Source of the DNA: Psychrobacter sp. Pi2-1 | GTDB taxonomy: Bacteria > Pseudomonadota > Gammaproteobacteria > Pseudomonadales > Moraxellaceae | NCBI RefSeq assembly: GCF_904846645.1 | Contig: NZ_CAJHBO010000001.1 | Location: 434,001 to 498,000 of the forward strand | Direction of reading: 5' to 3' | Length of the DNA: 64,000 bases | Shown: in pieces, positions 1 to 9,350 of the stretch | Position numbering within the stretch: the first letter of the stretch is position 1 | Layout of the letters: every line of letters begins with the position of its first letter | The notes under the pieces: generated by a model | Seen by the model: only the letters and a program-made list of their open reading frames with translations | Told to the model about the DNA's origin: nothing | Databases searched by the model: none | Position numbers and translations under genes: made by a program

Positions 1-82
1 ACACAATCAAAAACAGTAAACAATCAATCATCGGTGTTAGATTAATTTCAAGCGGTTCAACCGTTGGTTTTCTAAAACGCAT
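1..82 (-). CDS. exbD: ExbD/TolR-type biopolymer transport protein (partial, N-terminus only)
   Basis: The first 27 codons of a minus-strand gene that runs off the left edge. The start ATG is at 82-80. The reading is M-R-F-R-K-P-T-V-E-P-L-E-I-N-L-T-P-M-I-D and then a hydrophobic stretch. The L-T-P-M-I-D signature followed by a single membrane segment is diagnostic of ExbD/TolR. In that family the Asp in the membrane helix carries protons for the inner-membrane motor that energises TonB or Tol. The gene lies 65 bases after the exbB stop codon, so the two are probably co-transcribed. It was found by reading the edge directly because no stop codon is in the window. Confidence 0.85.
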   Translation of the reverse strand, partial: MRFRKPTVEPLEINLTPMIDCLLFLIV

Positions 83-147
83 ATCAATCTCTTTAATTCA
101 GCTACCATTTATAGGCTTAAGATTTCTATTCTTTAAAACCGCATTGA

Positions 148-873
148 CTACACTGCCGCTATGCTGGTCTTATCAGAATCCAACCCACCGAATGAACGTT
201 CTTGCACAATACTATCTTCTATTGACAGACGGCTAGAAGATGTAGATGGCTGCGTACTAGCAAGTAAGTGATAATCATACAGCTCTTGAATCATAAGCCC
301 TGCTTGAGTCTCAAATTGAGCATTTATATCAATGATACGGCGCTGAAAATAACGATAAGCAACCAACGCAGGGATAGCAACAATCATACCAGCAGCGGTA
401 GTGATTAGTGCCTGTGATACGCCAGCGGCTAGCATCGTCGGATCTTGCATGGCACCATCGGTAATCGCCAAGAATGATGATATGATCCCTAGTACCGTAC
501 CTAATAGGCCAAGTAACGGAGCTATCGCACCGATAGTACCTAGCATATTGATGTTTTTTTCTAATTGATGAACTTGTACACTGGCACGATTTTGCATATG
601 CATCGTCATCGACTCTAGCCCGTACTGACGATATAGCAAACCCGTTGCCAAGATATCGCCAAGTGCCGTCTTTTCTTTTACATTCATTAACTGTGTACGG
701 CCAATATCGCCATTTTCACGTAAACGAGTTATTAGCTGTTCGCGCAACCTGCTAGGAGCGACTTTATTAAACTGTAGCGTATGACTACGTTCAATGATGA
801 TGACTAATGCCAATATAGAACAGACCACGATAGGTGTCATTAGCCAGCCACCTGCTTTTACCAACTCCCACAT
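148..873 (-). CDS. exbB: MotA/TolQ/ExbB-type proton channel subunit
   Basis: Inner-membrane proton-channel subunit of about 241 residues that works with ExbD. A first membrane helix lies near residues 8-28. A cytoplasmic loop follows, then two long helices near 100-130 (containing LGLLGTVLGI) and 153-178 (ALITTAAGMIVAIPALVA), which form the conserved MotA/TolQ/ExbB core. ATG at 873 is preferred because GGAAGAG lies 7 bases upstream; a GTG two codons earlier (879) is too close to that ribosome-binding site. It follows parB by 85 bases and precedes exbD. No tonB or pal neighbour is visible, so assignment to the Exb rather than the Tol system is by resemblance only. Confidence 0.85.
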   Translation of the reverse strand: MWELVKAGGWLMTPIVVCSILALVIIIERSHTLQFNKVAPSRLREQLITRLRENGDIGRTQLMNVKEKTALGDILATGLLYRQYGLESMTMHMQNRASVQVHQLEKNINMLGTIGAIAPLLGLLGTVLGIISSFLAITDGAMQDPTMLAAGVSQALITTAAGMIVAIPALVAYRYFQRRIIDINAQFETQAGLMIQELYDYHLLASTQPSTSSSRLSIEDSIVQERSFGGLDSDKTSIAAV

Positions 874-958
874 ACCCACTCTCTTCCGTATTTTTGCAAA
901 AATAGTTGTTCAGAGGCGATTTAGCATTTGGATAGATACGGCTAACTCGCAAACGTTC

Positions 959-2128
959 TTAAGCCTGAGCTTCTATATGTTTAATCAGCGCAGCTAATTG
1001 ATCTTGATTGTGGAAAAATATCTCAACACTACCTTGACCATCTTTTTTATGTTTTAGTTTGACTTCAGCACCAAGCATGTCTGTCAATCTTTGGGTCAAA
1101 CGCTCTACATCCCGAGATTGTACTTGTTCAGCACGATTGATTTTGGGCGCTGGCTGCAAGATTGACTTGACCAACTTTTCAGCTTCTCGCACGGTCATAC
1201 CGCCATCGATAATCTTTTGCGCGATGATAGGTTGCTGTTCAGAGGACAACGCCAACAGTGTACGAGCATGACCCATATCTAGCGCACTGTTGGCCAAATG
1301 GTCTTTTACTGTATCATGCAGCTGATTTAAACGAAGTAGATTCGATACTGTCGTACGCGCCTTGCCAACGACTTCAGCAATCATGGCATGACTCATACCA
1401 AATTCCGTATGAAATCGCTGCAACGCCGCTGCCTGCTCAATCACTGATAAGTCTTCGCGCTGGATGTTTTCAATCAGTGCCAATGCAATTGCCAACTCAT
1501 CAGATAAGGCACGCTCAATCGCAGGGATAACCGCTTTTCCTGCCATTTTTGCTGCGCGCCAGCGGCGTTCACCAGCGATAATTTCGTGAGTGACAAACGC
1601 TTCACTCTTATCTTCATTTGCCAATAGCGGGCGGATAACGATAGGCTGCATCACGCCATGCTGCTCGATAGAAGACGCCAATTCTGCAAGTGCCGTCTCA
1701 CTCATATCTCGACGAGGCTGGTACTTACCTGCTTGCAAACGTGTGACATCAATCTGCACAAGGCTAATCTGGTCTTCGGTTGCGCTCGTATCTGCACTAT
1801 TGCCACGCGATTTGTTGAGCGACGCCTTGCTAGTAGTACGAGGTGAACGTGGCGCGCGAGTGCTATTCTCGCTAGCAGTATCGTTATCAGTAGTCTTCGC
1901 AGATGATTTTTTACTGGCTTTTGTCGGAGTGATATCAGGCGCTATATCTGTGGATACAGTATCTACAGGCGCATTAGCCTCTACAGGCACATTAATATCT
2001 GGCGCAGCATTTTCACGCGCCACCATGTCGTCTTGCAAGGCAGAGGCGGTAATTTGCTTTTCTTTTTTGATTGACCCTAATAAGGCATCTAAGCCCCGAT
2101 TAGCAGCCAACCCTCTTTTCTTCGCCAT
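959..2128 (-). CDS. parB: Chromosome-partitioning protein ParB
   Basis: Centromere-binding CTPase of chromosome segregation, 389 residues. The N-terminus (KKRGLAANRGLDALLGSI, residues 3-20) is the usual ParA-interaction segment. Residues about 30-122 form a low-complexity Ser/Thr/Asp/Lys linker that makes the protein longer than the usual ~290 residues. The ParB/Srx-like domain starts near 123, with the GERRWRA nucleotide-binding box at 186-192 and ENIQREDLS at 220-228. A helix-turn-helix spans about 244-267 (MSHAMIAEVVGKARTTVSNLL), and the C-terminal dimerisation region ends at KHIEAQA. It lies 157 bases downstream of parA. An AGAGGA-type ribosome-binding site precedes the ATG. Confidence 0.95.
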   Translation of the reverse strand: MAKKRGLAANRGLDALLGSIKKEKQITASALQDDMVARENAAPDINVPVEANAPVDTVSTDIAPDITPTKASKKSSAKTTDNDTASENSTRAPRSPRTTSKASLNKSRGNSADTSATEDQISLVQIDVTRLQAGKYQPRRDMSETALAELASSIEQHGVMQPIVIRPLLANEDKSEAFVTHEIIAGERRWRAAKMAGKAVIPAIERALSDELAIALALIENIQREDLSVIEQAAALQRFHTEFGMSHAMIAEVVGKARTTVSNLLRLNQLHDTVKDHLANSALDMGHARTLLALSSEQQPIIAQKIIDGGMTVREAEKLVKSILQPAPKINRAEQVQSRDVERLTQRLTDMLGAEVKLKHKKDGQGSVEIFFHNQDQLAALIKHIEAQA

Positions 2129-2246
2129 GATTACCTATCCTCTAACGCTAAAATAAAAGCCAATTGATTACTGATGCGGCTTACTAAATACAATGTTAAG
2201 TGTTTTATACTTATGCTATTCATTCACTGTGCTGATCAGTGACGCT

Positions 2247-2284
2247 TTTTATCTAAAAATCCTTTGTAAGAACTTTAGATAAAA
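2247..2284 (-). other. Inverted repeat between parA and parB
   Basis: An 11-base perfect inverted repeat (TTTTATCTAAA at 2247-2257 and TTTAGATAAAA at 2274-2284) sits directly after the parA stop codon. Read on the minus strand it forms an AT-rich stem with a 16-base loop and a few T residues after it. It could be a weak terminator, an attenuator or an mRNA-stabilising hairpin that separates parA and parB expression. The AT-rich arms make the call weak. Confidence 0.35.
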
Positions 2285-2285
2285 A

Positions 2286-3065
2286 CTAGTTGCTTTGTTT
2301 CATCACTTCAGCGGCGAGCTTTTGATACGCGCGTGCACCTTTTGACCACCTCTCATACGCAATAACTGGTAAGCCGTGCGCAGGAGCTTCTGCCAAGCGA
2401 ATATTTCTTGGAATATGAGTCTTGTACATGATATCGCCAAAATGCGCTTCTAGCTCAGTAGAGACATCACGGGCAAGCGTGTTGCGTGCATCAAATAGCG
2501 TTCTGACCACACCGCGAATATATAGCTTAGGGTTCAACTCTGTAAGACGTTCAATCGTTTGCGATAAGTCAGCCAACCCTTCTAGTGCATAGTACTCACA
2601 CTGCATAGGGATAATCACACTATCCGTAGCCACCAACGCATTAATCGTCAGTAGATTCAAACTAGGCGCACAATCGATAATCACATAATCGTATGGCTGT
2701 TTTTGCGTGGATACCTGATCGTTAACCAATTCAGCCATGGCGGTTTTAAACAGTTCATGACTGTCCGTCTTACTCATTAAGGTAATGTCCATGCCAGCCA
2801 AATCGCGATTGGCACCGATGACATCGAACCCAGCAGGACTGGTAACAATTGCTTCAGACAACGCGACACCATCTAGCAAAACGTCCGCTATGGTAAGATC
2901 CAACTCGTTTTTGTCAACACCTGTACCACTGGTCGCATTGCCTTGTGGGTCTAAGTCAATCAGCAGTACATGCTTGCGTTTAGCAGCCAAGCTGGCGGTC
3001 AAATTTACTGCCGTTGTGGTTTTACCCACACCGCCTTTTTGATTCGCAATGGCTATGATTTCCAT
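2286..3065 (-). CDS. parA: Chromosome-partitioning ATPase ParA (Soj type)
   Basis: Deviant-Walker ATPase that works with ParB in segregation of the chromosome origin, about 259 residues. The start MEIIAIANQKGGVGKTT carries the Walker A box KGGVGKTT near residues 10-17, including the signature Lys that defines the MinD/ParA group. LLIDLDPQGNATSG (about 35-48) is the conserved following motif, and YVIIDCAPSLNLLTINAL is Walker B. An in-frame TTG at 3077 would add four residues, but the ATG at 3065 has a GAGTGAG site just upstream and gives the standard N-terminus. No N-terminal helix-turn-helix is present, as expected for chromosomal ParA. Confidence 0.95.
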   Translation of the reverse strand: MEIIAIANQKGGVGKTTTAVNLTASLAAKRKHVLLIDLDPQGNATSGTGVDKNELDLTIADVLLDGVALSEAIVTSPAGFDVIGANRDLAGMDITLMSKTDSHELFKTAMAELVNDQVSTQKQPYDYVIIDCAPSLNLLTINALVATDSVIIPMQCEYYALEGLADLSQTIERLTELNPKLYIRGVVRTLFDARNTLARDVSTELEAHFGDIMYKTHIPRNIRLAEAPAHGLPVIAYERWSKGARAYQKLAAEVMKQSN

Positions 3066-3180
3066 ACACTCACTCAATTTTATTAGGGTCTATTACTTTT
3101 GACTCGGTTGGTACAATTATTTTTATTCAATCTTGTACAGCGACACTCGCTTAGTATTTAAAAATAAGCAATTTATGGTC

Positions 3181-3211
3181 TAAAATGCTCAGTTTGCGGT
3201 CGAGCATTTTA
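3181..3211. other. 10-bp perfect inverted repeat upstream of parA
   Basis: TAAAATGCTC at 3181-3190 is matched exactly by GAGCATTTTA at 3202-3211 across an 11-base loop. It lies between the rsmG stop codon and the parA start. It could be the rsmG terminator on the minus strand (the arm ends in TTTT) or an operator for parA expression. The run of T residues is short, so neither reading is secure. Confidence 0.45.
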
Positions 3212-3254
3212 AATGCTTTTAAATACTATGTCATTTAGATACAGACGTAAACTG

Positions 3255-3270
3255 TGTTTCACAAAAAACA
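3255..3270. promoter_or_regulatory. parS-like 16-mer (13 of 16 matches)
   Basis: TGTTTCACAAAAAACA differs from the known parS consensus TGTTTCACGTGAAACA only at the three bases GTG in the centre. It lies in the rsmG-parA spacer, where chromosomal parS sites often occur. The left half is perfect, but the central CACGTG core, which matters for ParB recognition, is lost. It may be a decayed or half site. Confidence 0.3.
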
Positions 3271-3303
3271 GTGCCTGTTTCATGACTGCGAAGTGTTTAT
3301 GGC

Positions 3304-4020
3304 TTAACTATCTTTAGCAGACATTTCAATTAAATGACGATTGTCATGCAAACTTGGCACCGTCAGCTTAATGGTTTTGATATGCCAATCACTATCAAGT
3401 GCTTGCAGCTCTTCTTCATTCGGTACTTTACCTTTCATAGCGCATAAGAAGCCGCCATCTGCCAATCTCGGCTGCGCGACTTCTACAAAATCTATCAAAC
3501 TGGCAAACGCTCGTGATGTCACCACCGCATAGCTTGCTTCATGCGCTTCAATACGCGATGCGATCGGCTGCATATTACTCAAGCCAAGCTCGCTGCTGAT
3601 TTGCTTAATAAAGCGGACTTTCTTCTGATTGCTATCAAGAGCCGTACACTGGCGCTCAGGCTGACAAATGGCAATAATAACTGCTGGCAACCCTGCTCCC
3701 GTGCCGATATCTAGCAACGATCCGGCGGGTAAATGCGTTATAATAGACAGACAATCTATCACATGCTTGATCAGCGCTTCTTCTGGATCAGTGATCGCGG
3801 TCAGATTATACGCTTTATTCCATAATAAAAGCTGGTCTAAGTACAATAATAACGTGCGCTGCTGCGTTTCACTTAACGGCAGACCCAGCTCATTTATCGC
3901 TTGCGCCAAAATATTAGCCAGCTTTGGCAGTTGCGCACCAAGCTTTACGAAACCAGTCGGATCAATATTGATATTACCCATACTAGCAGACGATGAAGAG
4001 TTTTTAGCGGAAGCTGACAT
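3304..4020 (-). CDS. rsmG: 16S rRNA (guanine-527-N7)-methyltransferase RsmG (GidB)
   Basis: SAM-dependent methyltransferase that makes m7G527 in 16S rRNA, 238 residues. NLTAI (72-76) and LLDIGTGAGLPAVIIAI (from about 102, with GTGAGLP as the SAM-binding glycine loop) are conserved RsmG motifs. VTSRAFASL and the C-terminal part with MKGK also fit. The first ~22 residues are Ser/Ala rich and could be an over-called N-terminus; Met14 is an alternative start. The order rsmG-parA-parB on one strand is the classic arrangement near many bacterial origins. Confidence 0.93.
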   Translation of the reverse strand: MSASAKNSSSSASMGNINIDPTGFVKLGAQLPKLANILAQAINELGLPLSETQQRTLLLYLDQLLLWNKAYNLTAITDPEEALIKHVIDCLSIITHLPAGSLLDIGTGAGLPAVIIAICQPERQCTALDSNQKKVRFIKQISSELGLSNMQPIASRIEAHEASYAVVTSRAFASLIDFVEVAQPRLADGGFLCAMKGKVPNEEELQALDSDWHIKTIKLTVPSLHDNRHLIEMSAKDS

Positions 4021-4359
4021 ACAACGAGTTATCCAGTTTTGACTTGTGAACCGTTTATTTTATCATGCAGTCTGCCCATTGAATAGTTGCAGATTGCGCC
4101 AATGTGGGACATCTTATACTATCTACGCTTATCATGAGGCGTTATTCTGCTTTGATTGCCTTCAATTCGCTGATTAAGTCATTCGTTTTTTACTGTTTAC
4201 GCTCAAGCATTTGCCTAAATATGATACAAAACTGCGCTTAATGACTTCGCTAATAGGTGACTATATCTTGTAAGATGTCATGATTGATTATAAAAAAATC
4301 AGAATACGCATGACTAGATAAAACCAATCACTTCTCATATTCCTTTAATACTTTTTAAG
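4021..4359. other. Divergent intergenic region (rsmG / Lon-like protease)
   Basis: This 339-base AT-rich spacer separates the divergent rsmG and protease genes and should hold both promoters. I found no gene, RNA or convincing promoter hexamer pair in it. Confidence 0.6.
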
Positions 4360-7218
4360 ATGATTTTTCAAACGCCTATGACAGAACAACCCTACACACC
4401 TATATCGCCAGTATCAAAAGACGCTAACAATATGGTAGTACCTACTACTGACTCAAAAAATACTAAGCAAACAGCACCTGATACCCCAAACCCTATCTTC
4501 ATAGAGGTTCAGCAAAATTGTCGCATTTCCGCTGAGCAATTAAAACGCTATAGCGACCCTGATGAATTGCCTACAGATACACGCACTGCGCCCGACTTAG
4601 ATGTGGGCTTCGGTCAACAACGCGCGCTCAAAGCATTACATACAGCGCTGGATATTAAAGCCAGTGGCTATCATGTGTTTGCCGCTGGTGAAAACGGTTT
4701 GGGTAAGCGTACTGTAATTAGTCGTCTGTTAACACGTATTGCCGCCGACGCACCGACGCCAGATGATTGGGTATACGTGCATAATTTCACTGATCCACGC
4801 ACACCATTGGCGCTGCGTCTACCAGCTGGTCAAGCCTCGCTATTACAGCAGCAAGTTAATAACTTATGGCAGCAAGCAAAAAAACGTTTAAGCCAACGCT
4901 TTCGTAGCGATCAATACCAGAGCAAAATCGAAGCTATCAAAAACAGTACTCATCAAAAAGAAAGTCATGCCTATGACGCGCTTAATGCTGAAGGCAAACA
5001 ATATGACCTAGCATTAACGTTTCGCTCGTTTGATAATAAAGCTGTATTTGTTCATCCTAGTCAACTGCCTACAGAAAGCAACAGCGGTGATAACGAACAG
5101 GTAGAAACACCTAACAATCAAAAAAATTCAGAAAAGCTCGATGATAGCGAAAAAATTAACATTTTGAGCGATGAAGATAATGGATATAAGGAAAACCAAG
5201 ATTCTACATATGGCAATAATGAGTATGAAGCTGAGCTGAATAACTTTGTACAAAAAAACCATATGCAAAAGCGTCTGAGTCAATTGACTATCGCTTTAGA
5301 GCAACTAGAAGACGAAGCCAACGATGAGATAGAGGCATTACATCGTAGTATTGCCCAACGTGCTTTACAGCCATTGTTCACTCCTATCTATGAGCAGTTT
5401 GCGACTCATCCACTTGTCGTGGCATATCTCAAGGCTGTATTTGATGACATGGTCACTCACGTAGAGCGTATCGTCAATGGCGATGATGAGGAGTTTGTGA
5501 CGGCAGTTTTGGCTACGACGCCTAGTCGTTATGCAGTCAATGTTATTGTCAGTCATACACCTGACAGTGGCGCGCCAGTGGTTTTTGAAGATTTGCCAAC
5601 CCATCTCAATTTGTTAGGGCATGTCGAGCAAATCACCCAATTAGGCACAGTAACCACTGACGTGAGTATGATTCGTGCAGGTGCTCTACATCGCGCTAAT
5701 GGCGGCTATTTACTGTTAGAAGCCAGCCACGTACTTGAACATCCTTATGCATGGCAAGGCTTAAAGCGCGCATTACAATCACGAAAAATCAAACTGTCTA
5801 GTCTAGAGCAAATGCTGACGCTAACCGGTAGCTTATCTCTCTCACCCGCGCCTATTGATTTAGATATCAAAGTTATCTTGTTAGGTGAAGCAGATTTATA
5901 TTATGAGCTGCTGGAGCTTGAGCCTGAGTTTGATGCGGTATTCAAAGTCCGAGCTGACTTTCATGACGATGTGCCTCGTACCATTGAGCATGAATTGGCA
6001 TTGGTCGCAAAAATGGCCGATATCATCGACTATGCCGACCTTTATCCGTTTGATAGTAGCGCGCAGGCCACACTACTTGAGCACTTAAGCTTGCAAGCTG
6101 AAGAACAAGATCGTTTAAGCCTACACAGTGACTTATTGATTAAACTATTGCATGAATCAAACCGTCACGCTCGCTTAAATAATGAGACTATGGTGACGGC
6201 AGATCATGTCACTCAAGCAATCGATGACATGGATGAGCGTTCAGGATATTTACGCGATCTGTACTGGGATGAGCTGAAAAACGGCCAGCAGCTAATCCAA
6301 ACGCAAGGCGATGCTATTGGACAAGTTAATGCATTGACCGTGGTCAGTTATGCTGATAGTGAGTTTGGCATGCCAGCACGGCTTACTGCGGTCATTCAGC
6401 CCAATATTGGCACAGGTGAAATTCTTGATATTGAGCGCGATGTAGACTTGGGTGGTAGTTTACACGCCAAGGGTATGCTGATTATGACCAGCTATTTGCG
6501 AGCGCTGTTTAGTCAACATCATGCACTGAACTTTAGTGCCTCACTGGCGTTCGAGCAGAGCTACGCGCAAATCGATGGCGATAGTGCCACCGTTAGCGAA
6601 GGCTGTGCATTGCTATCCGCGTTAGCAAACGTCCCCATCAATCAGTCTCTTGCGATTACTGGGTCTATGAACCAGTTAGGCGAAGTACAAGCAGTTGGTG
6701 GTATCAATGCCAAAATCGCAGGTTTTTTCGATGCCTGCCGCGAGCAAGAGCTAACAGGCGATCAAGGCGTTGTCATTCCGATGGCTAATGTCAAACAGCT
6801 GATGCTACGTGACGACATTATCGATGCAGTAAATAGAGGCAAATTTCATATCTATGGCGTCTATACGCTAAGTGAAGCCCTGACGCTGATGACTGGTTTG
6901 CCCATCGACACCATGAATAAAAAAGGCCGTTATCGTAAAGATACTTTATTTGGCAAAGTATTAAGCCGTCTGATGCTGTGGGATGAAAACCAAGAAAGCA
7001 CTGATGACATCGATGATGAAAATTCCAAAAAGAAAGCGAAGAAAAAGCGTAAAGAAAAACGTCCAAAGAAAGAAGATAAGAGAATAAAAGAAAAGCGAAA
7101 AGGTGAGAGAAGTGATAAGAAAGGTAGCGAGGAAAGTAACAAGCAAAGCGATGCTAAGCCTATTGATGACACCCTAAACGATAGCGAGACAACAGCTGTC
7201 GATGAGGATGGCAATTAA
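4360..7218 (+). CDS. Lon-family ATP-dependent protease (LonB-like, AAA-type N-terminal half)
   Basis: A 952-residue protein of the Lon-like group (the family Pfam calls AAA_32 plus Lon_C). The nucleotide-binding loop AAGENGLGKRT lies near residues 108-118. The proteolytic domain near 650-850 has the Ser-Lys dyad: Ser742 in DGDSATVSE and Lys785 in GGINAKI. Their 43-residue spacing equals that of Ser679/Lys722 in E. coli Lon. Two odd regions are an acidic low-complexity insert near 236-295 and a highly charged Lys/Glu/Arg tail from about 888 to the end. Met7 (4378) is an alternative start because the site before 4360 is weak. It is probably cytosolic and degrades unfolded or regulatory proteins; substrates are unknown. 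Confidence 0.88.
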   Translation: MIFQTPMTEQPYTPISPVSKDANNMVVPTTDSKNTKQTAPDTPNPIFIEVQQNCRISAEQLKRYSDPDELPTDTRTAPDLDVGFGQQRALKALHTALDIKASGYHVFAAGENGLGKRTVISRLLTRIAADAPTPDDWVYVHNFTDPRTPLALRLPAGQASLLQQQVNNLWQQAKKRLSQRFRSDQYQSKIEAIKNSTHQKESHAYDALNAEGKQYDLALTFRSFDNKAVFVHPSQLPTESNSGDNEQVETPNNQKNSEKLDDSEKINILSDEDNGYKENQDSTYGNNEYEAELNNFVQKNHMQKRLSQLTIALEQLEDEANDEIEALHRSIAQRALQPLFTPIYEQFATHPLVVAYLKAVFDDMVTHVERIVNGDDEEFVTAVLATTPSRYAVNVIVSHTPDSGAPVVFEDLPTHLNLLGHVEQITQLGTVTTDVSMIRAGALHRANGGYLLLEASHVLEHPYAWQGLKRALQSRKIKLSSLEQMLTLTGSLSLSPAPIDLDIKVILLGEADLYYELLELEPEFDAVFKVRADFHDDVPRTIEHELALVAKMADIIDYADLYPFDSSAQATLLEHLSLQAEEQDRLSLHSDLLIKLLHESNRHARLNNETMVTADHVTQAIDDMDERSGYLRDLYWDELKNGQQLIQTQGDAIGQVNALTVVSYADSEFGMPARLTAVIQPNIGTGEILDIERDVDLGGSLHAKGMLIMTSYLRALFSQHHALNFSASLAFEQSYAQIDGDSATVSEGCALLSALANVPINQSLAITGSMNQLGEVQAVGGINAKIAGFFDACREQELTGDQGVVIPMANVKQLMLRDDIIDAVNRGKFHIYGVYTLSEALTLMTGLPIDTMNKKGRYRKDTLFGKVLSRLMLWDENQESTDDIDDENSKKKAKKKRKEKRPKKEDKRIKEKRKGERSDKKGSEESNKQSDAKPIDDTLNDSETTAVDEDGN

Positions 7219-7441
7219 AATTTAAACGGTACTACCGATACGCACATTGCTGTTCGACTAGATTCATTGTTATATCTATGGCTAGATCGAGCAGCAACCA
7301 TCGAATAGCAACTATTAAATAAACATACGCATGCATGAACGTCGCTAGACGCTACGCTGCTTTTCTGCGATGATTAACGGTTCCTGATCGAGTAATATCG
7401 TGCCAGAAACCGACTTGTAACTTCATAAAGGGTATCTCTTA

Positions 7442-8584
7442 ATGACTGTACATCCTACTGATGCTGATAACATCCAAGCTCAGTCCAATCCTAGCGAGCA
7501 GGCAGGTGCGCTTGCAGCTGTAGACACTGGTACCTCAAAAGAGGCCAATGCCGCCAATATTAGTGACAATCGACATGGTGCGGCAACGACTGCTCGGCAA
7601 TGGCAAGTACTATCACAACTACAGCGCAATCGCTGGGTAGGCACCACGCATATTTATGAGCAGCTGATGATGGCAGGCTTCGATATCAGCCTACGTACTG
7701 TTCAACGCGATTTAAATGCCCTTGCAAAACGCTTCCCTATCGAAAAAAACAATGCCAATCCTCAAGGTTGGCGCTGGAAAGAAGATGCCCCATTACAAAG
7801 TTTGCCGCATATGAACTTATCACAAGCGGTTGCTTTTAATATGGTTGAGGCCAATCTGACCCAGTTACTGCCACCTGTTATCTTAGATGAATTATTTCCT
7901 TGGTTTGACTTAGCACGGCGACAGCTTAAAAACAGCAAAGTGACCCACTCTTGGATAGACAGAGTGCGTATTGAGCCTGCCACCCAGCCACTTATCGCAC
8001 CAGATATAGATTTAGACAGTAAAGATAATATTTACCACGCGCTATTTTATCAACTGCAGATTCATGCTTGTTATACTCGTAGCAACAAATCACAAGCCAG
8101 CGAATATATCCTAAATCCAATCGCAATTATCCAGCGTGGCGTGATTATCTATCTGCTGGCAACTCGTACTGACGATCCAGAAGCCACCATTCGCACCTTT
8201 GCCTTACATCGGTTTGATAGTGTTGAGATTCTCGAAACCGCTGCAAAAACGCCAGAAAACTTTCAACTCGATACGTATTTGGATGAAGGCAGCATGGGCT
8301 TTAGCCACCCACTGTTTGGCGAATTGGACGAGCGTGGCAAGAATACCGCTGTTGAGCTTAGGTTTACTAGGCAGGCTGGTAAAAGTCTGACTGAAAGTAA
8401 GCTTAATGACGATCAAACCGTGACGCTAAATGAGGATAACACCCTTACTGTAAAAGCCACTGTTAACTTGACCTCACAGCTGGTCTGGTGGCTACGTGGG
8501 TTTGGGAGTGGGTTATTAGATGCTAAGCCTGAACTACTTTATCAAGCAGTATTAGATAAGTCTTCAACAGCAATCAGTGAGTGA
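7442..8584 (+). CDS. WYL-domain transcriptional regulator
   Basis: A 380-residue DNA-binding protein of the YafY/PafC type. Residues about 50-105 form a winged helix-turn-helix (QLQRNRWVGTTHIYEQLMMAG, then LRTVQRDLNALAKRFPIE). Residues about 165-265 form the WYL ligand-sensing domain (YILNPIAIIQRGVIIYLLA, then TFALHRFDSVEIL), and a C-terminal extension follows (VWWLRGFGSGLLDAKPELL). WYL proteins are known to bind nucleic acids or other ligands and often regulate stress or defence genes. A clear ribosome-binding site (AAAGGG) precedes the ATG. It sits 97 bases before the TerD-like gene and could regulate it, but that is inference. The first 45 residues are low complexity. Confidence 0.85.
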   Translation: MTVHPTDADNIQAQSNPSEQAGALAAVDTGTSKEANAANISDNRHGAATTARQWQVLSQLQRNRWVGTTHIYEQLMMAGFDISLRTVQRDLNALAKRFPIEKNNANPQGWRWKEDAPLQSLPHMNLSQAVAFNMVEANLTQLLPPVILDELFPWFDLARRQLKNSKVTHSWIDRVRIEPATQPLIAPDIDLDSKDNIYHALFYQLQIHACYTRSNKSQASEYILNPIAIIQRGVIIYLLATRTDDPEATIRTFALHRFDSVEILETAAKTPENFQLDTYLDEGSMGFSHPLFGELDERGKNTAVELRFTRQAGKSLTESKLNDDQTVTLNEDNTLTVKATVNLTSQLVWWLRGFGSGLLDAKPELLYQAVLDKSSTAISE

Positions 8585-8681
8585 CATCACTGACCTGAGT
8601 TAGGCTAACATCCGCACGCCTTATGTAAGCAAGCACCAAATCTAGATAACGGTTAGAAACTAAGAATAAAAAAGGAAAGTT

Positions 8682-9329
8682 ATGTCGACCACTGCCCCAT
8701 CACCACTGTTGTCAGATAGTTTACGAGGACTTGGACTAGACGCAGGGACTTTGTTCTTTGCGCTCAATTATGAATTTACCAAAATTGAGCCAAAAGGTAT
8801 GTTTAAGCGCTTCAAAAAAAATCAAAGCGCGATGGATATTGATCTGGCTTGTGTATTGTACGATGACAATTGCGTCATCAGTGACATCGTTTGGTTTAAG
8901 CAATTACGAGATAAAGCTGAATCGGTCAAGCATCAAGGTGACAGCTTAAATGGTAAGGATCGCGGTGAACAAGCCATGTATCTTGCCCCGCTTGATCAAG
9001 AGCAAATCAGATTGGAGCTTGAGAAAATACCTACTCATATTACTCATATTGGTTTAATTGCCAACTCATACCATAGCCATTCGTTTTCTAGAGTCAAGAA
9101 AGGCGAAATTCATCTGAGTGACGATGAAGGAAACCGTTGTTTCGAAGTCAACCTTAAGCAGCTCCCACGCGACTGCACCACGCTATGGGTAGCGCATTTG
9201 CGTCGATCTGTTGACGACTGGCATTTAACATTGCAAAACTTACCACTCACTGCAGAAGATCTAGCAAATGCAGCACAAGAAGTAGCTCATGAGTTAGCAC
9301 GTGCACTGCCCATTCCTCAGGGTATATAA
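8682..9329 (+). CDS. TerD-like stress protein
   Basis: A 215-residue protein resembling the TerD/CABP family, a Ca2+-binding fold linked to tellurite and envelope stress. Recognisable parts are the central MDIDLACVLYDDNCVISDIVWFKQL, then KHQGDSLNGKDRGE. In the family the equivalent Asp/Gly segments (DLDASxFLLD and HxGDNxTGEGDGDDE) bind calcium. Here the second acidic loop is shortened, so metal binding may be weakened. Family-like strands near IGLIANSYHSHSFSRVKKGEI follow. The ribosome-binding site AAGGAAAG is strong. It stands alone without other ter genes and is closed by a strong terminator. Confidence 0.75.
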   Translation: MSTTAPSPLLSDSLRGLGLDAGTLFFALNYEFTKIEPKGMFKRFKKNQSAMDIDLACVLYDDNCVISDIVWFKQLRDKAESVKHQGDSLNGKDRGEQAMYLAPLDQEQIRLELEKIPTHITHIGLIANSYHSHSFSRVKKGEIHLSDDEGNRCFEVNLKQLPRDCTTLWVAHLRRSVDDWHLTLQNLPLTAEDLANAAQEVAHELARALPIPQGI

Positions 9330-9350
9330 GAGCAACTGGTCATCGAATAT

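Noticed and set aside
1590-2156. 188-codon plus-strand ORF over parB
   Set aside because: It is antisense to the conserved parB frame and reads as low-complexity Ser/Ala/Val, as expected for a shadow.
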